Of a stretch of 64,000 nucleotides of DNA, positions 41,970-52,005 are shown in pieces (position 1 is the stretch's first letter; every line of letters begins with the position of its first letter). Origin of the DNA: Palsa-601 sp963801185. GTDB lineage: Bacteria > Actinomycetota > Acidimicrobiia > Acidimicrobiales > Bog-793. Location: the NCBI GenBank assembly GCA_963801185.1, contig CAWDDW010000001.1:682001-746000 (forward strand), given 5' to 3'. A program made the translations under genes and the position numbers. The notes beneath the pieces were generated by a model. The model worked only from the letters and a program-made list of their open reading frames with translations, was not told where the DNA came from and did no database searches.

Positions 41970-44900
41970 GTGCAACGTGTCCCGGGGCCCGCTGACCCCG
42001 AGACCTCGGATCTCCCGAGTGGCTCTCCTGGCGGTGATGGCACCCATGAAGTCGACCTGGCGGGCCAAACCGGTGCGCCAGCAGACGACGCCGAGCACCC
42101 GTTCGCTCCCCTGATCGACCCGGACGGCTACATCCTTCCGCCGCCAGAGATCCGGGCCCTTCACCGGCGAGCTCGCAAGAGGCGCGAGCCGACACGGTCG
42201 GGCTCACGGACGGCATCCATAGTTGGCCTCGTCGTCGTGGTGAGTGCTCTGGCCTTCGTGATCGGCGAACTCAGGCCAGATCTGCTCTTCGGCTCGGGCA
42301 TCGATGTCGGTGGGGACAACGGTGGCCACATCGCCGCGCCTTATTTCCTCATCCACGATCTGCTGCCCCAAGGGCGGCTCACGGGGTGGGATCCATGGTG
42401 GTTCGACGGCTTCCCGCTGTACGTCTTCTACTTTCCGCTTCCCGCGCTCCTCGTGGCCATCGGGTCGATAGTCCTTCCCTACGGTGTCGCGTTCAAGCTC
42501 GTGACCGTTCTAGGTACCGTCACCTTGCCCATCGCCGGGTACGCGTTCGGCAGACTGGCTGGGTTCCGGCGTCCAGTACCGGTGCTGATGGCCGCGGCGA
42601 CGCTTCCCTTCCTGTTCAACACGAGCTACACGATCGACGGCGGCAACATTGCCTCGACGATGGCCGGCGAGTTCTCGTTCAGCCTCGCGATCACCACGGG
42701 CTTGTTGTTCCTCGGTACGGTTGCTTACGCGCTGCGCACCGGAAGGCTTAGGTGGCTCGCTGCGCTCCTCTTTGCGATCACATGTGTCTGCCACGTCATT
42801 CCGGCGCTCGCGTTCGGCGCCACAGCCCTCCTGATGTCGGTCGCGACACTCCGACCTCGCACGTTGCCGAAGGCGTTCAAGGTCATCGCTCCGATCGGCA
42901 TCGTCGGAGCGCTCCTCGCCGCGTGGTGGCTCGTCCCGTTCGCGGCCGATCTCCAATATTCGTCCTCGATGAACTACAACCCGGTGGGCGGCCCATGGCC
43001 GAACTGGTTCACCAGCAACTTCCTGCCCGACGGCTACCGGTTCATACTCATCCCCGCAGTCCTCGGGGCAATCGTCTCCCTTATCGCCCGCAACCGGCCG
43101 GCCTTCGTGCTGGCGCTGTCGGCCGGCCTCACCGTCTTCGCCTTCCACTGGCTCCCCTCTGGCCTTGTGTACAACGCTCGATGGCTACCGTTCTGGTTCC
43201 TCTACGCGGCGTTGTTGGCCGCCTACGCGCTCGGTGAGGCGTTCCGCCTTGCCGGCCGTTTTGTCGCGCCATCGGGAATGGCCTCGGTGGCGATGACTCT
43301 CGGCACCGTCGGCGCGATCTTCGGATCGGTGTTCGCCGGCGGTCTCGAAGGAAACGGATTCCTCGGCTTCACGCCGCCCGCCGGCCATACCCAGGTCTCG
43401 GGCTGGATCGACTGGAACTACAGCGGCGTCCAGGCACGTTCGGGTTGGCCGGTCTTCCAGGACATGGTGAAGCTGCTCGACCGGGCCGGCAAGAAGTACG
43501 GCTGCGGTCGATTGCAGTACGAGTACCTCTCAGAGACGACGAACCCGTTCGGCTCGACCGAGGAGATGATGTCACTGCCGATGTGGACCAAGGGCTGCAT
43601 GGAGACCACCGACGGGATCTACTTCGAGTCCTCGACGACGACGCCGTTCCACTTCCTCGATGTGAGCCAGGTGTCACAGGACGGCGAGTCACCTGACCCG
43701 ATCGCAGGACTGACCTATCCCGGATTCGATCTCGAGGACGGTGTCCGCCACCTCCAGCTGATGGGCGTTCGTTACTTCCTCGCCATGTCGCCTCCTGTCG
43801 AGGCAATGGCCAACCTCGACCCGTCCCTCGTAAAGATCGGGACCGCCCCGAGCTTCCCGGGGCCCTACAACAGACTCCCCGTGAAGGACCCTCACATCGT
43901 GCTCTACCTCATCAAGGACAGCGCGCTCGTAGTTCCCCTCACCCATCTGCCAGTGGTCGAGCCGACCGGTAAGGAGGCGTGGCTCGACGTGAACCTGCAG
44001 TGGTACGAGAACGAGCAGTACTGGCCTACGCTCCTCGCCCGGTCGGGACCCGCTACATGGCCGCGCGATCGTCCCGGAACGCTGGTCCTGCCAGCGCGGG
44101 CTGTTCCCGCCGAGTCGACGAGGATCAGCGCCATACGGTCCGGGACGTCGTCGATCTCCTTTCATGTCTCGCATACCGGGACACCGGTGCTCGTGAAGGT
44201 CCCCTACTTCCCGAACTGGACGGCTTCGGGCGCGGCCGGACCCTACGAGGTCTCGCCCAACCTGATGGCGGTCGTGCCCGCGTCACATGTCGTCACCCTG
44301 ACCTACGGGACGACCAAAGCCGACTGGGCCGGCAAGATCGGCGCTCTGGTCGGTGTCGTCGGGCTCGGCGCGCTGGCCACGGCCCGCAGCCCGTCCCCCG
44401 CCATGCCGTCACCATCGGGACCACCCTCGCCGACACCGCCGGTCACGCCCGTGGCGCCGGCAGAGGAGGCCGTCGACGGCGACCCCGATGAGGACGATCC
44501 CGAGGGCGATCCCAGAGCCACGAGCGACGACCAGCTGGATCTCTCGGTCGTGCTCCCCGCCCACAACGAGGAGGCCTTGATCGGAGAGACGGTCAGCCAG
44601 CTCCTGAGCGCCCTTGCCGAGTCCGGTGAGCGCTTCGAGATCCTCATCGTCGAGAACGGCTCAGCCGACCATACTGCCGAGGTGGCAGAACGGCTCGCGG
44701 ACGAGCATCACGAGGTTCGCCTCGTCCGCCTCCTCGACGCCGACTACGGAGCAGCCCTGAGGGCTGGATTCCTCGCGGCGCGCGGCGAGACGGTCGTGAA
44801 TTTCGACGTGGATTATTACGACGTTGGGTTCCTCAGGGAAGCCAGGTCGCTCATCGTCGAGGGGAAGGCTCAGATCGTGCTCGCCAGCAAGCGTGCCCCT

Positions 44901-45242
44901 GGGTCAGCCGATCGGCGCCCGCTGCCGCGGCGGCTCCTCACGTTGGGTTTCACCAAGGTCATGCGCTCTCTCCTCGCTGTCCCCGTGAGCGACGCCCACG
45001 GGATGAAGGCCCTCGATCGCCGGGCGATCACGCCTGCGGTGGTGGCCTCGCAAATGGGAGGCTCGGTGTTCGACGTCGAGATCGTGGTCCGAGCGCACCG
45101 TTCGGGCCTCGAGATTGCCGAGCTGGCGACGGAGGTCCGCGAGGTCCGGCCGGCACGTACGGGCGTCGTGCGTCGCAGCTTCGAGTCGCTGCGGGGCTTG
45201 CTGAAGCTTCGCTGGATCGTCGGGCCGGACCAGCCTGCGTGA
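41970..45242 (+). CDS. Polytopic membrane protein fused to a GT2 glycosyltransferase
   Basis: About 1,090 residues. After a Pro/Gly-rich cytoplasmic start come some 12 hydrophobic helices with long extracytoplasmic loops. An early DGGDNGGHIAAPYFLIHDLLPQGRLTGWDPWWFDGFPLYVFYFPLP is the kind of loop found in GT-C-like sugar or lipid-handling membrane proteins. A 300-residue outer domain follows, then a Pro/Ala/Asp linker and a complete GT2 domain from about residue 855 (LDLSVVLPAHNEEALIGETV, LIVENGSADHT, VVNFDVDYYD). Probably builds cell-envelope glycans on both membrane faces. Start uncertain: GTG 41970 preferred, since the in-frame codons before it look non-coding and reach the tRNA. Confidence 0.78.
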   Translation: MQRVPGPADPETSDLPSGSPGGDGTHEVDLAGQTGAPADDAEHPFAPLIDPDGYILPPPEIRALHRRARKRREPTRSGSRTASIVGLVVVVSALAFVIGELRPDLLFGSGIDVGGDNGGHIAAPYFLIHDLLPQGRLTGWDPWWFDGFPLYVFYFPLPALLVAIGSIVLPYGVAFKLVTVLGTVTLPIAGYAFGRLAGFRRPVPVLMAAATLPFLFNTSYTIDGGNIASTMAGEFSFSLAITTGLLFLGTVAYALRTGRLRWLAALLFAITCVCHVIPALAFGATALLMSVATLRPRTLPKAFKVIAPIGIVGALLAAWWLVPFAADLQYSSSMNYNPVGGPWPNWFTSNFLPDGYRFILIPAVLGAIVSLIARNRPAFVLALSAGLTVFAFHWLPSGLVYNARWLPFWFLYAALLAAYALGEAFRLAGRFVAPSGMASVAMTLGTVGAIFGSVFAGGLEGNGFLGFTPPAGHTQVSGWIDWNYSGVQARSGWPVFQDMVKLLDRAGKKYGCGRLQYEYLSETTNPFGSTEEMMSLPMWTKGCMETTDGIYFESSTTTPFHFLDVSQVSQDGESPDPIAGLTYPGFDLEDGVRHLQLMGVRYFLAMSPPVEAMANLDPSLVKIGTAPSFPGPYNRLPVKDPHIVLYLIKDSALVVPLTHLPVVEPTGKEAWLDVNLQWYENEQYWPTLLARSGPATWPRDRPGTLVLPARAVPAESTRISAIRSGTSSISFHVSHTGTPVLVKVPYFPNWTASGAAGPYEVSPNLMAVVPASHVVTLTYGTTKADWAGKIGALVGVVGLGALATARSPSPAMPSPSGPPSPTPPVTPVAPAEEAVDGDPDEDDPEGDPRATSDDQLDLSVVLPAHNEEALIGETVSQLLSALAESGERFEILIVENGSADHTAEVAERLADEHHEVRLVRLLDADYGAALRAGFLAARGETVVNFDVDYYDVGFLREARSLIVEGKAQIVLASKRAPGSADRRPLPRRLLTLGFTKVMRSLLAVPVSDAHGMKALDRRAITPAVVASQMGGSVFDVEIVVRAHRSGLEIAELATEVREVRPARTGVVRRSFESLRGLLKLRWIVGPDQPA

Positions 45243-45262
45243 GGCGTGTACCGGCCGCCGAG

Positions 45263-46621
45263 TCACGAAGTGGCCGTGGCCATGTCGGCGAACTCGGAGG
45301 GACCGAGCGCCGCAGAGAACAAGAAACCCTGGAACAGATCACACGCAGTCGCCTCGAGAGCCGCTAGCTGGTTCTCGTCCTCAACGCCCTCTGCCACGAC
45401 CTCGAGCCCCAGCGCGTGAGCCAAGTTGACGACGCTCGCCACGATGACCGCATCCTCCGGGCTCGTCGTCAGGTCGTCGACGAACGACTTGTCGATCTTG
45501 AGGGCGTCGAGCGGGAACTTCCGGAGGTAGCTGAGCGACGAGAAACCAGTGCCGAAGTCGTCGATCGCCAGCCGCACACCCAGGTTCTTCAAGCGCCGGA
45601 GCACCCCGAGAGCATCCTCCGGCTCGGTCATGAGAGCGCTCTCGGTGATCTCGAGCATCAACCGGTTCGGGTCGATCCCGCTCTCGACGATCACGTCGTG
45701 CACCATCGTCACGACACCAGGATCGGCGAGCTGGCGAGCCGACAGGTTCACCTCCATCACGTCTGCGATCGGCGCCCGCTGCTCGGCCTCGGCTGCCGCG
45801 ACCCACTGGCTGTATGCCATGCAGGCTTCTCGCAGGACGTGAGCACCGATCGGCACGATGAGCCCGGTCACCTCGGCCGTGTGGATGAAGTGGGAGGGAA
45901 GGACGAGGCCGTGAGTGGGATGTCGCCAGCGCACAAGGGCTTCGACGCCGACGAGTCGCCTGTCTGTGAGCGACAGCACCGGCTGGTAGTGGACCTCGAA
46001 CTCGTCTCGCTCGAGCGCCAGGTGCAGAGCGCTCTCGGCGTGGTCTCGGGCGATCAGCCCGGGGCGCAACGCCTCCCGGTAAAGCTCGAGCCGACCACCA
46101 CCGCGCTGTTTGGCAACAGACGCCGCTACACCGGCGTTCACCACGAGCTCCCCGAGATCGGCAAGAGGGTCGGTGGCGCCGATCGACCCGAAGCTCGCTG
46201 TCACGAATACGCTCGAGACCGAGGTCATGACCGGCTTGCGCAACGAGTGGAGGAAGCGCTCGGTGACCGACCGGACCCTGTGGTCGCAGCCTTCTCCTTC
46301 GATGAGGACGAGGAACTCGTCGGCCGCGAAGCGGGCCACGACGTCGTCGGAGCCCACCACCGCCTCCAGCCGTGAAGCCACTTCCTGCAGCACTTCGTCG
46401 CCGACATCGTGGCCGAGGGTGTCGTTCACCGTGTGGAAGCGGTCTAGGTCCACCTTGACGATCGCCACCTCCCCCGGCTGTTCTGCGAGGCGGGCCAGCG
46501 CGAACGAGGCCAGGTACAAGAACATCTGGCGTGTCGGGAGACCGGTGAGCGAGTCGTAGAGCTCAGCCCTCGAGAACTCCGGCTCTCCGGGTCGGCGCGC
46601 AGTCACCGCGTCGGGGCCCAC
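45263..46621 (-). CDS. EAL-domain cyclic-di-GMP phosphodiesterase with degenerate GGDEF
   Basis: About 452 residues. Residues 25-190 are a GGDEF fold with LPTRQMFLYL and VDLDRFHTVNDTLGHDVGDEVL. The active site is FAADEF instead of GGDEF, so it is probably not a cyclase and may bind GTP as a sensor. Residues 200-450 are a full EAL domain: EVHYQPVLSL, GVEALVRWRHP, EVNLSARQ, LEITESALM, IDDFGTGFSSLSYL, KIDKSFV, VVAEGVE. All metal and catalytic residues appear present. It should cleave cyclic di-GMP, opposing the cyclase at 20248. Start uncertain (GTG 46621 taken). No membrane segment. Confidence 0.88.
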   Translation of the reverse strand: MGPDAVTARRPGEPEFSRAELYDSLTGLPTRQMFLYLASFALARLAEQPGEVAIVKVDLDRFHTVNDTLGHDVGDEVLQEVASRLEAVVGSDDVVARFAADEFLVLIEGEGCDHRVRSVTERFLHSLRKPVMTSVSSVFVTASFGSIGATDPLADLGELVVNAGVAASVAKQRGGGRLELYREALRPGLIARDHAESALHLALERDEFEVHYQPVLSLTDRRLVGVEALVRWRHPTHGLVLPSHFIHTAEVTGLIVPIGAHVLREACMAYSQWVAAAEAEQRAPIADVMEVNLSARQLADPGVVTMVHDVIVESGIDPNRLMLEITESALMTEPEDALGVLRRLKNLGVRLAIDDFGTGFSSLSYLRKFPLDALKIDKSFVDDLTTSPEDAVIVASVVNLAHALGLEVVAEGVEDENQLAALEATACDLFQGFLFSAALGPSEFADMATATS

Positions 46622-46686
46622 GGGTGCATGGCCAAGACTGTATGCAACTCCGGAGCTGATAGTGGGGACCCTCTGCTCGGGCGGGC

Positions 46687-47949
46687 ATGACGCTAACTCG
46701 GCCGGGGCCGTCACTATCCTCCCTGCGCGTGTCCAACGATCTACCAGCCATCCCCGGCCGCCGCCGCAGCGTGTACACGACGAGCCGCCGGCGGCTCTTC
46801 GGCCGCAAGCAGGCACCGCTCCCGTCCTTCGGCAGCGGGTCGGGCCGGGCCGGCCGCGGCGGAGGCGCCCGGAGCGGGCGGCGCTGGCCAAAGCGAACCC
46901 TCATCGGCCTGATCTCGCTCGTGGTGCTTCTCATCGTCTTTGCCATTGGGAGCTACGTCTACATCGACATCAAGCTCGGCGGGATGACGCGTGTGCCGGT
47001 GAGCGCCCTCACGCCCTTGAAGCCCGGGGAGCCGATGGACATACTCCTCATCGGCTCGGACTCGCGGAGCTGCGAGACGAGCGCGGCCCAAGCGGCTGCC
47101 TTCGGGAGCAAGACCACCGTGACAGGGCAGCGATCGGACACGATCATCGTGGCTCGGCTGCTCTCGGGAGGCCGGGTCGAGATGCTCTCCATCCCGCGGG
47201 ACACATGGGTCCCGATCGCCGGTACCGGGGGCTCTTCGAAGATCAATTCGGCCTTCAACAACGGGCCTAATCCGCTAGTCGAGACGATTCAGGACAACTT
47301 CCACATCCCGATCAATCACGTGATGATGGTGAATATCTGCGGGTTCCCCGACATGGTGGACGCGTTGGGCGGCATCTACATGAACTTCCCCGACCCGGTG
47401 AAGGACAGCTACAGCGGCCTCTATGAGACCCAGACCGGCTGCCAGCTGGTGAACGGCGCCCAAGCGCTCGCGCTGGTACGCAGCCGCCACCTCTGGTACT
47501 ACTCGCACGGCTGGAACTACGACGGGATGAGCGACTTCTCGCGTATCAAGCGCCAGCAGGCCTTCTTCCACGCCCTTCTCGAACGAGTCCACTCGGTGGT
47601 CCCAAACGTCTTCCGCCTGAGCTCGTTCACGAGCGCGGCGGTGAGCGGGCTCGCGGTCGACTCGTCTTTCTCGAGCAACGAGATGATCGCAATCGGATGG
47701 GACTACCACTCACTTAGCGAGTCCAACCTGTCCACCTCCCTCCTCCCGACGACCGAGTCGGTGATAGACGGGCAGGACGTGCTGCTCCCGGCGCAGTCGT
47801 TGGACCAGACGGTAATCTCGGCCTTCCTCTCCGGAGAAGTCGGCACCTTCACCAGCACACTCGGGGCACCGCCGCACAACGCGTACCTGACAAGCTCGGA
47901 AGTTGTCACCGGTGTCTTCCCCGAGCCCTGGAACCCGCAGCCCTGTTGA
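46687..47949 (+). CDS. LytR-CpsA-Psr family cell-wall ligase
   Basis: 420 residues. Basic cytoplasmic part, one helix (about 75-98, TLIGLISLVVLLIVFAIGSYVYI), then the LCP domain: MDILLIGSDSR, GQRSDTIIVARLL, VEMLSIPRDTWVPI, KINSAFNNG, DFSRIKRQQAFF. LCP enzymes move polyprenyl-phosphate-linked glycans (teichoic acid, arabinogalactan) onto peptidoglycan outside the membrane; the conserved Arg and Asp residues for the pyrophosphate and Mg are present. The C-terminus ends in EPWNPQPC, which recurs in the next gene. A later GTG (46729) is an alternative start. Confidence 0.9.
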   Translation: MTLTRPGPSLSSLRVSNDLPAIPGRRRSVYTTSRRRLFGRKQAPLPSFGSGSGRAGRGGGARSGRRWPKRTLIGLISLVVLLIVFAIGSYVYIDIKLGGMTRVPVSALTPLKPGEPMDILLIGSDSRSCETSAAQAAAFGSKTTVTGQRSDTIIVARLLSGGRVEMLSIPRDTWVPIAGTGGSSKINSAFNNGPNPLVETIQDNFHIPINHVMMVNICGFPDMVDALGGIYMNFPDPVKDSYSGLYETQTGCQLVNGAQALALVRSRHLWYYSHGWNYDGMSDFSRIKRQQAFFHALLERVHSVVPNVFRLSSFTSAAVSGLAVDSSFSSNEMIAIGWDYHSLSESNLSTSLLPTTESVIDGQDVLLPAQSLDQTVISAFLSGEVGTFTSTLGAPPHNAYLTSSEVVTGVFPEPWNPQPC

Positions 47950-47983
47950 CCGCCGGGATGTCATGACTGACGGCCGGTAGCCT

Positions 47984-49277
47984 GTGCGCGTGGTTGACGA
48001 GGACGACCTTCCGATCTCGCCGGATGCGTCGTCGAAGCGCCGGAGGCGGTGGCCGCGCCGGGTGGCGGTCGGGCTCGTCGTCGTGATCGTGCTGGCGGCA
48101 GCCGGCGTCGGATCGGGCTACTGGTACCTCCGCCACGAGCTGAACTCGGTCAAGCATTTCTCGAAGAAACAGAACCACGGCGCTGACAGCTCCCCCGGCA
48201 CCCGGCAAACCCGAGGACGTCCTCCTCGTCGGGTCCGACTCGCGTACCTGCATCGGCAAGAACGCGTACAACCAGGAGGGGAACCCACAGGTACAGTCCG
48301 GGCAGCGGAGCGACACCATAATCGTCGTCAGGATGGTGCCTTCCACCGACAGCGTGGAGATGCTCTCGATCCCTCGAGACACATTGGTGCCGATCAGCGG
48401 GACAGGCGGATCGTCGAAGATCAACACCGCCTTCAACAGCGGGCCGAACGAGCTCATCGCCACCATCGAGAGCGACTTCCACATCCCGATCAACCACGTG
48501 GTAGTGGCGAGCTTCTGCGGCTTCACTGACATCGTCAACGCACTCGGGGGGATCTACCTCGACTTCCCGGACCCGGCAACGGACGCCGAGACCGGGCTCA
48601 GGGTGAAAAGGACCGGTTGCCAGCTCGTAGGCGGCATCGAAGCTCTACAGCTCGTCCGGAGCCGTTACTACTACTACTACCCCGACGGCCACATCGGGCG
48701 GTCCCTCGGGAACGGCACATTCGTAGGCGGTGTCTACGACGGTATGAGCGACTGGAGCCGCATCCGCCGCCAGCAAGCCTTCTTCCACGCCGTGCTCGAC
48801 CGCGTCCGCTCCGAGTCCCTCAACATCTTCCACATGAACTCGCTGCTCGGCGCAGTCGTGAAGGACCTCACGGTGGACCGAGGGTTCACCTCTGACGACA
48901 TGCTCGGCCTCGCGTGGCACTACCGCCACTTCGCCTCGGCCCAGCTGCGGACCCTCGTGCTCCCGACGGCGGAGGGTACCTACGACGGCGTCCTCGGGAT
49001 CGCTCCAGCTGTTCCTCAAGCAAGCCAGGCGGTCGCGCAGTTCATGTCGTTCGGCGAGCCGACTGCCTCGCAGCCCACAGGCTCCACGCCCACGACGAAA
49101 GGCAAGGCCGCCACGTCCCCGCCAGCCACAGCCAGCTCGACCACTACCACCACCCTCGCCGCTACGACCACTAGTCCTGCAGCGGTCCCGACCACGACCT
49201 CGCCGCCGAGTGAGATCGTCTCAGACACTCCGCAGACGCTCCCAGAGCTCTGGAACCCCTATCCCTGCTCGCCCTGA
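47984..49277 (+). CDS. Second LytR-CpsA-Psr family protein (frameshifted)
   Basis: Tandem paralogue, about 430 residues. A GTG start, basic region and helix (VAVGLVVVIVLAAAGVGSGYWYL) are in one frame until about 48175. After one extra base the LCP domain follows: EDVLLVGSDSRTC, GQRSDTIIVVRMV, VEMLSIPRDTLVPI, KINTAFNSG, DWSRIRRQQAFF. The shift lies in a Lys/Pro-rich low-complexity stretch. Compared with its neighbour it has a 60-residue Thr/Ser/Pro tail before the end ELWNPYPCSP. Convergent with trpD, whose stop lies 19 bp inside this gene. Confidence 0.85.
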
Positions 49278-50347
49278 GCCCGTACCTCCGAAGACACCCG
49301 CGCGAGGGCCTCGAGCGTCCTCGCCGGCGCCCCGTCGTCTATCAAGGACCCGGCGAGCTCGATGCCTGCGGCAACGTCGGGGGTGATGCCCGCCACCACG
49401 AGACCCGCTGCGGCATTGAGCAATACGAAGTCCCGGCGGGCCCCACGCTCGCCTTGGAGTACGGAGAGGAACGTGGCGGCGTTCTCCTCGGGAGTGCCGC
49501 CTCGCAAGTCCTCGGGCGCGGCCCGCTTCAGGCCAAGCTCGAAACCGTCCACCTCGTACTCGAGGCGCCCGTAGCCCCGACCGTCATCGCGCAAGTGGGT
49601 CTCGAGCACGGTCGACGTGGTGACCGTCGAGAGCTCGTCGAGCCCGTCGTGCCCGAACACGACCATCGCCCGCTCCGTGCCGTTCGCCTCGAGCACGGCG
49701 AGCATCCGCGAGGCCATTGCCGGGTCGCCCACGCCTATCACCTGGCGCGTCGCGCCGGCGGGGTTCGCAAGCGGTCCGAGGAAGTTGAAGAAGGTCGCGA
49801 CGCCGAGCTCGCGCCTCACCGGGGCCGCATGGCGCATCGCCGGGTGGAAACGCGGAGCGAGGCAGAAGCCGATGCCGACTTCCTCGATACATCTGACCAC
49901 TCCGGTAGGCCCGAGATCGACGGCTACACCGAGAGCTTCGAAGACGTCCGCCGAGCCCGAGATCGAGCTCGACGCCCGGCCGCCGTGCTTGCAGACCCGT
50001 GCCCCGGCCGCCGCCACGATCACCGCCGCCATGGAGGACACGTTTATCGAGCCGCTCCGGTCGCCGCCGGTGCCACAGGTGTCCACGAGGCCGGGGCCGA
50101 GATCGATCCGCTCACCCCGTGCCCGCATCGCCCGCACGAGACCGGTGATCTCGGCGGCTGTCTCTCCTTTGGTCCGGAGCGCCGCCGCGAACGCCGCGAT
50201 CTGGGTTGGTGCGGCCTCGCCGGCCAAGATGGAGTCGAGCACGACCGAAGCCTCGTCCGACGTCAGGTCCTCGCCCCGGAAGACGCGCGAGAGCACACCC
50301 GGCCAGCCGCCGATCTCTGACAGCGCCGAGGTCGAGGGGTCCGTCAC
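49259..50347 (-). CDS. trpD: Anthranilate phosphoribosyltransferase
   Basis: 362 residues. Second step of tryptophan synthesis: joins anthranilate and phosphoribosyl pyrophosphate. Motifs: VDTCGTGGDRSGSINVSS (PRPP loop), KHGGRASSSISGSADVFEALG (anthranilate/PRPP site, usually KHGNRAxSSxxGxADVLE), and NFLGPLANPAGATRQVIGV. The helical N-terminal region (LTSDEASVVLDSILAGEAAPTQIAAFAAALRTKGET) is normal. GTG start. No other trp gene is adjacent; the upstream neighbour on the same strand is an acyl-CoA dehydrogenase. Confidence 0.93.
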   Translation of the reverse strand: MTDPSTSALSEIGGWPGVLSRVFRGEDLTSDEASVVLDSILAGEAAPTQIAAFAAALRTKGETAAEITGLVRAMRARGERIDLGPGLVDTCGTGGDRSGSINVSSMAAVIVAAAGARVCKHGGRASSSISGSADVFEALGVAVDLGPTGVVRCIEEVGIGFCLAPRFHPAMRHAAPVRRELGVATFFNFLGPLANPAGATRQVIGVGDPAMASRMLAVLEANGTERAMVVFGHDGLDELSTVTTSTVLETHLRDDGRGYGRLEYEVDGFELGLKRAAPEDLRGGTPEENAATFLSVLQGERGARRDFVLLNAAAGLVVAGITPDVAAGIELAGSLIDDGAPARTLEALARVSSEVRAQGEQG

Positions 50348-50362
50348 CCGCTCACAGCTCGG

Positions 50363-51537
50363 TCAGTCCCACCACAGGTGATGCTCGAGCACCCCCCGAG
50401 CGATCAGCCCCAGCTGGACCTGCGAGGTGCCCTCGACAATCGTCAGCTGACGGGCATCCCGGTACCACAGCTCGGTGGGATGGTCCTTCATGTAACCGGC
50501 CGCTCCGAGCAGCTGGACCGCCAGACCCGAGGCCTTCACGGCGACCTCGGTGGCGTAGTACTTGGCCATCGAGAGGTAGGGAACCCACTCGCGAGTGAAC
50601 TTGCCCTGGTCGGCGAGCCACGCCGACCTGTAGGTGAGGAGGCGGGCTGCCTCGATCTCGACAGCCATCTTGGCGATCTCCCATTGGATTCCCTGGAAGT
50701 CGGCGATCGTGTGCTCGAAGGCCTTGCGCTCCTTCACGTACTCCGTCGCGTACATGAGCGCCCCCTCGGCAAGCCCGATCCCGCGCGGGCGACGATCGGG
50801 CGCATGGAGTTGAGGCCGAGCATCGCCAGGCGGAAGCCGCCGACCTCGCCGATGACGTTCTCGGCTGGGACCCGCACGTCCTCGAGGAGGAGCTCGCCCG
50901 TGTCGACGCCGCGGACTCCCATCTTTCGGTCGAGCGTGCCGACCGATACGCCGGGCGTCGCCCGATCGACTATGAACGCCGTGATCGAGTCGTGGCGCCG
51001 GCTCGCCGGGTCTCCCGTCTTGGCGAACACCGTGTACCAGTCTGCCTGGGCGACGCCCGACATCCAGCACTTCACACCATTCAGGATCCATCCTCCATCG
51101 GTGTCCGGGTCAGCGGTCGCCCTGGTACGCATGCCTACGACGTCGCTCCCGGCTCCGGACTCCGACAGCCCGAAGCCGGCCCGCCGCGTTCCGTCTGCGA
51201 TACCGGGCAGGTAGCGCTTCTTCTGCTCCTCGGAGCCGGCGATCATCACCGGTCCGGTCGGGAGCCGCGTCAGCAGGAGCATGAGCGCGGCGGTGTTCGA
51301 GTACTTGGCGACCTCTTCTATCGCGATGGTGAGGCCCATGATCCCGGCGCCCGAGCCCCCGTACTCCTCGGGGACGCAAAGCCCGAGGAGCCCGACGGCG
51401 GCGAACAGCTCGAAGAGATCCTGCGGGTACGCGCCCGTCTCGTCGATTTCGCGGGCCCGGGGCTGCACCTTTTCCTTCGCGAGGCGCCGGACCGTGGCCT
51501 GCAGCTCGCTCAGCTCGTCAGACAGCGTGAATTCCAC
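50363..51537 (-). CDS. Acyl-CoA dehydrogenase (frameshifted)
   Basis: About 390 residues across one missing base near 50790. N-terminal part: LCVPEEYGGSGAGIMGLTIAIEEVAKYS, GLSESGAGSDVVGMRTRA (FAD and substrate contacts), GVRGVDTGELLLEDVRVPAENVIGE, MRPIVA. The remainder, in the next frame: GIGLAEGALMYATEYVKERKAFEHTIADFQGIQW, LLGAAGYMKDHPTELWYRDARQLTIVEGTSQVQ, where the catalytic base lies in the IVEGTS segment region. Oxidises acyl-CoA to enoyl-CoA, passing electrons to ETF. Chain-length preference unknown. It ends 16 bp before the trpD start. Confidence 0.88.
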
Positions 51538-51633
51538 GACGGGCAGGCTACTGCCGCGGTTCGCGGTTCTCGAGACGGGCCGGCTCGTCGGGCTCGCTCA
51601 GCGGAGCGGAGCGCGCCTGTGTGCGCCCGCGAA

Positions 51634-51864
51634 TCAGGCCGACTTGCGGCGCTGACGGAGGATCCGGCGGCGCTCACGCTCGGTCGCGCCTCCCCAGACG
51701 CCCTCGCGCTCGCGAACAGCAAGTGCGTGCTCCAGGCAGGGCTGGCGCACCGGGCACGTGTCGCACACAGCCCTGGCCTCCCAAGCGTCCTCGTCAGACG
51801 CTGGGTAGAAGATGTCGGGGTCAAGGCCCCGGCATGCGGCTCGGTTGCGCCACGTGGCTTTCAT
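51634..51864 (-). CDS. WhiB-family iron-sulfur transcriptional regulator
   Basis: 76 residues, standard size. NRAACRGLDPDIFYP carries the first Cys, VCDTCPVRQPCLEHAL the other three, REGVWGG the beta turn and ERERRRILRQRRK the basic DNA-binding end. Far closer to the chromosomal WhiB consensus than the protein at 23178. A consensus promoter lies about 110 bp upstream. No strong ribosome site is seen before the ATG. Confidence 0.93.
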   Translation of the reverse strand: MKATWRNRAACRGLDPDIFYPASDEDAWEARAVCDTCPVRQPCLEHALAVREREGVWGGATERERRRILRQRRKSA

Positions 51865-51976
51865 TGCTTGTCACTTTCTCGGTCTGTGCGCGACGGCGAG
51901 TCGCACACGGATTTCAGGGTTCTCCCCGGGCCGCGCCGTCGGCGGAACCACCGGCTGCCTATCCGGGGGAGACAAG

Positions 51977-52005
51977 ATTATCCACGACCATCGCGCGCTT
52001 GTCAA
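51977..52005 (-). promoter_or_regulatory. Housekeeping-sigma-type promoter for whiB
   Basis: On the minus strand TTGACA (52000-52005) and GATAAT (51977-51982) are separated by exactly 17 bases, almost the ideal primary sigma promoter. It points to whiB and leaves a leader of about 105 bases. The 270-bp gap also contains the glpD upstream region, in which no clear promoter is visible. Confidence 0.75.
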
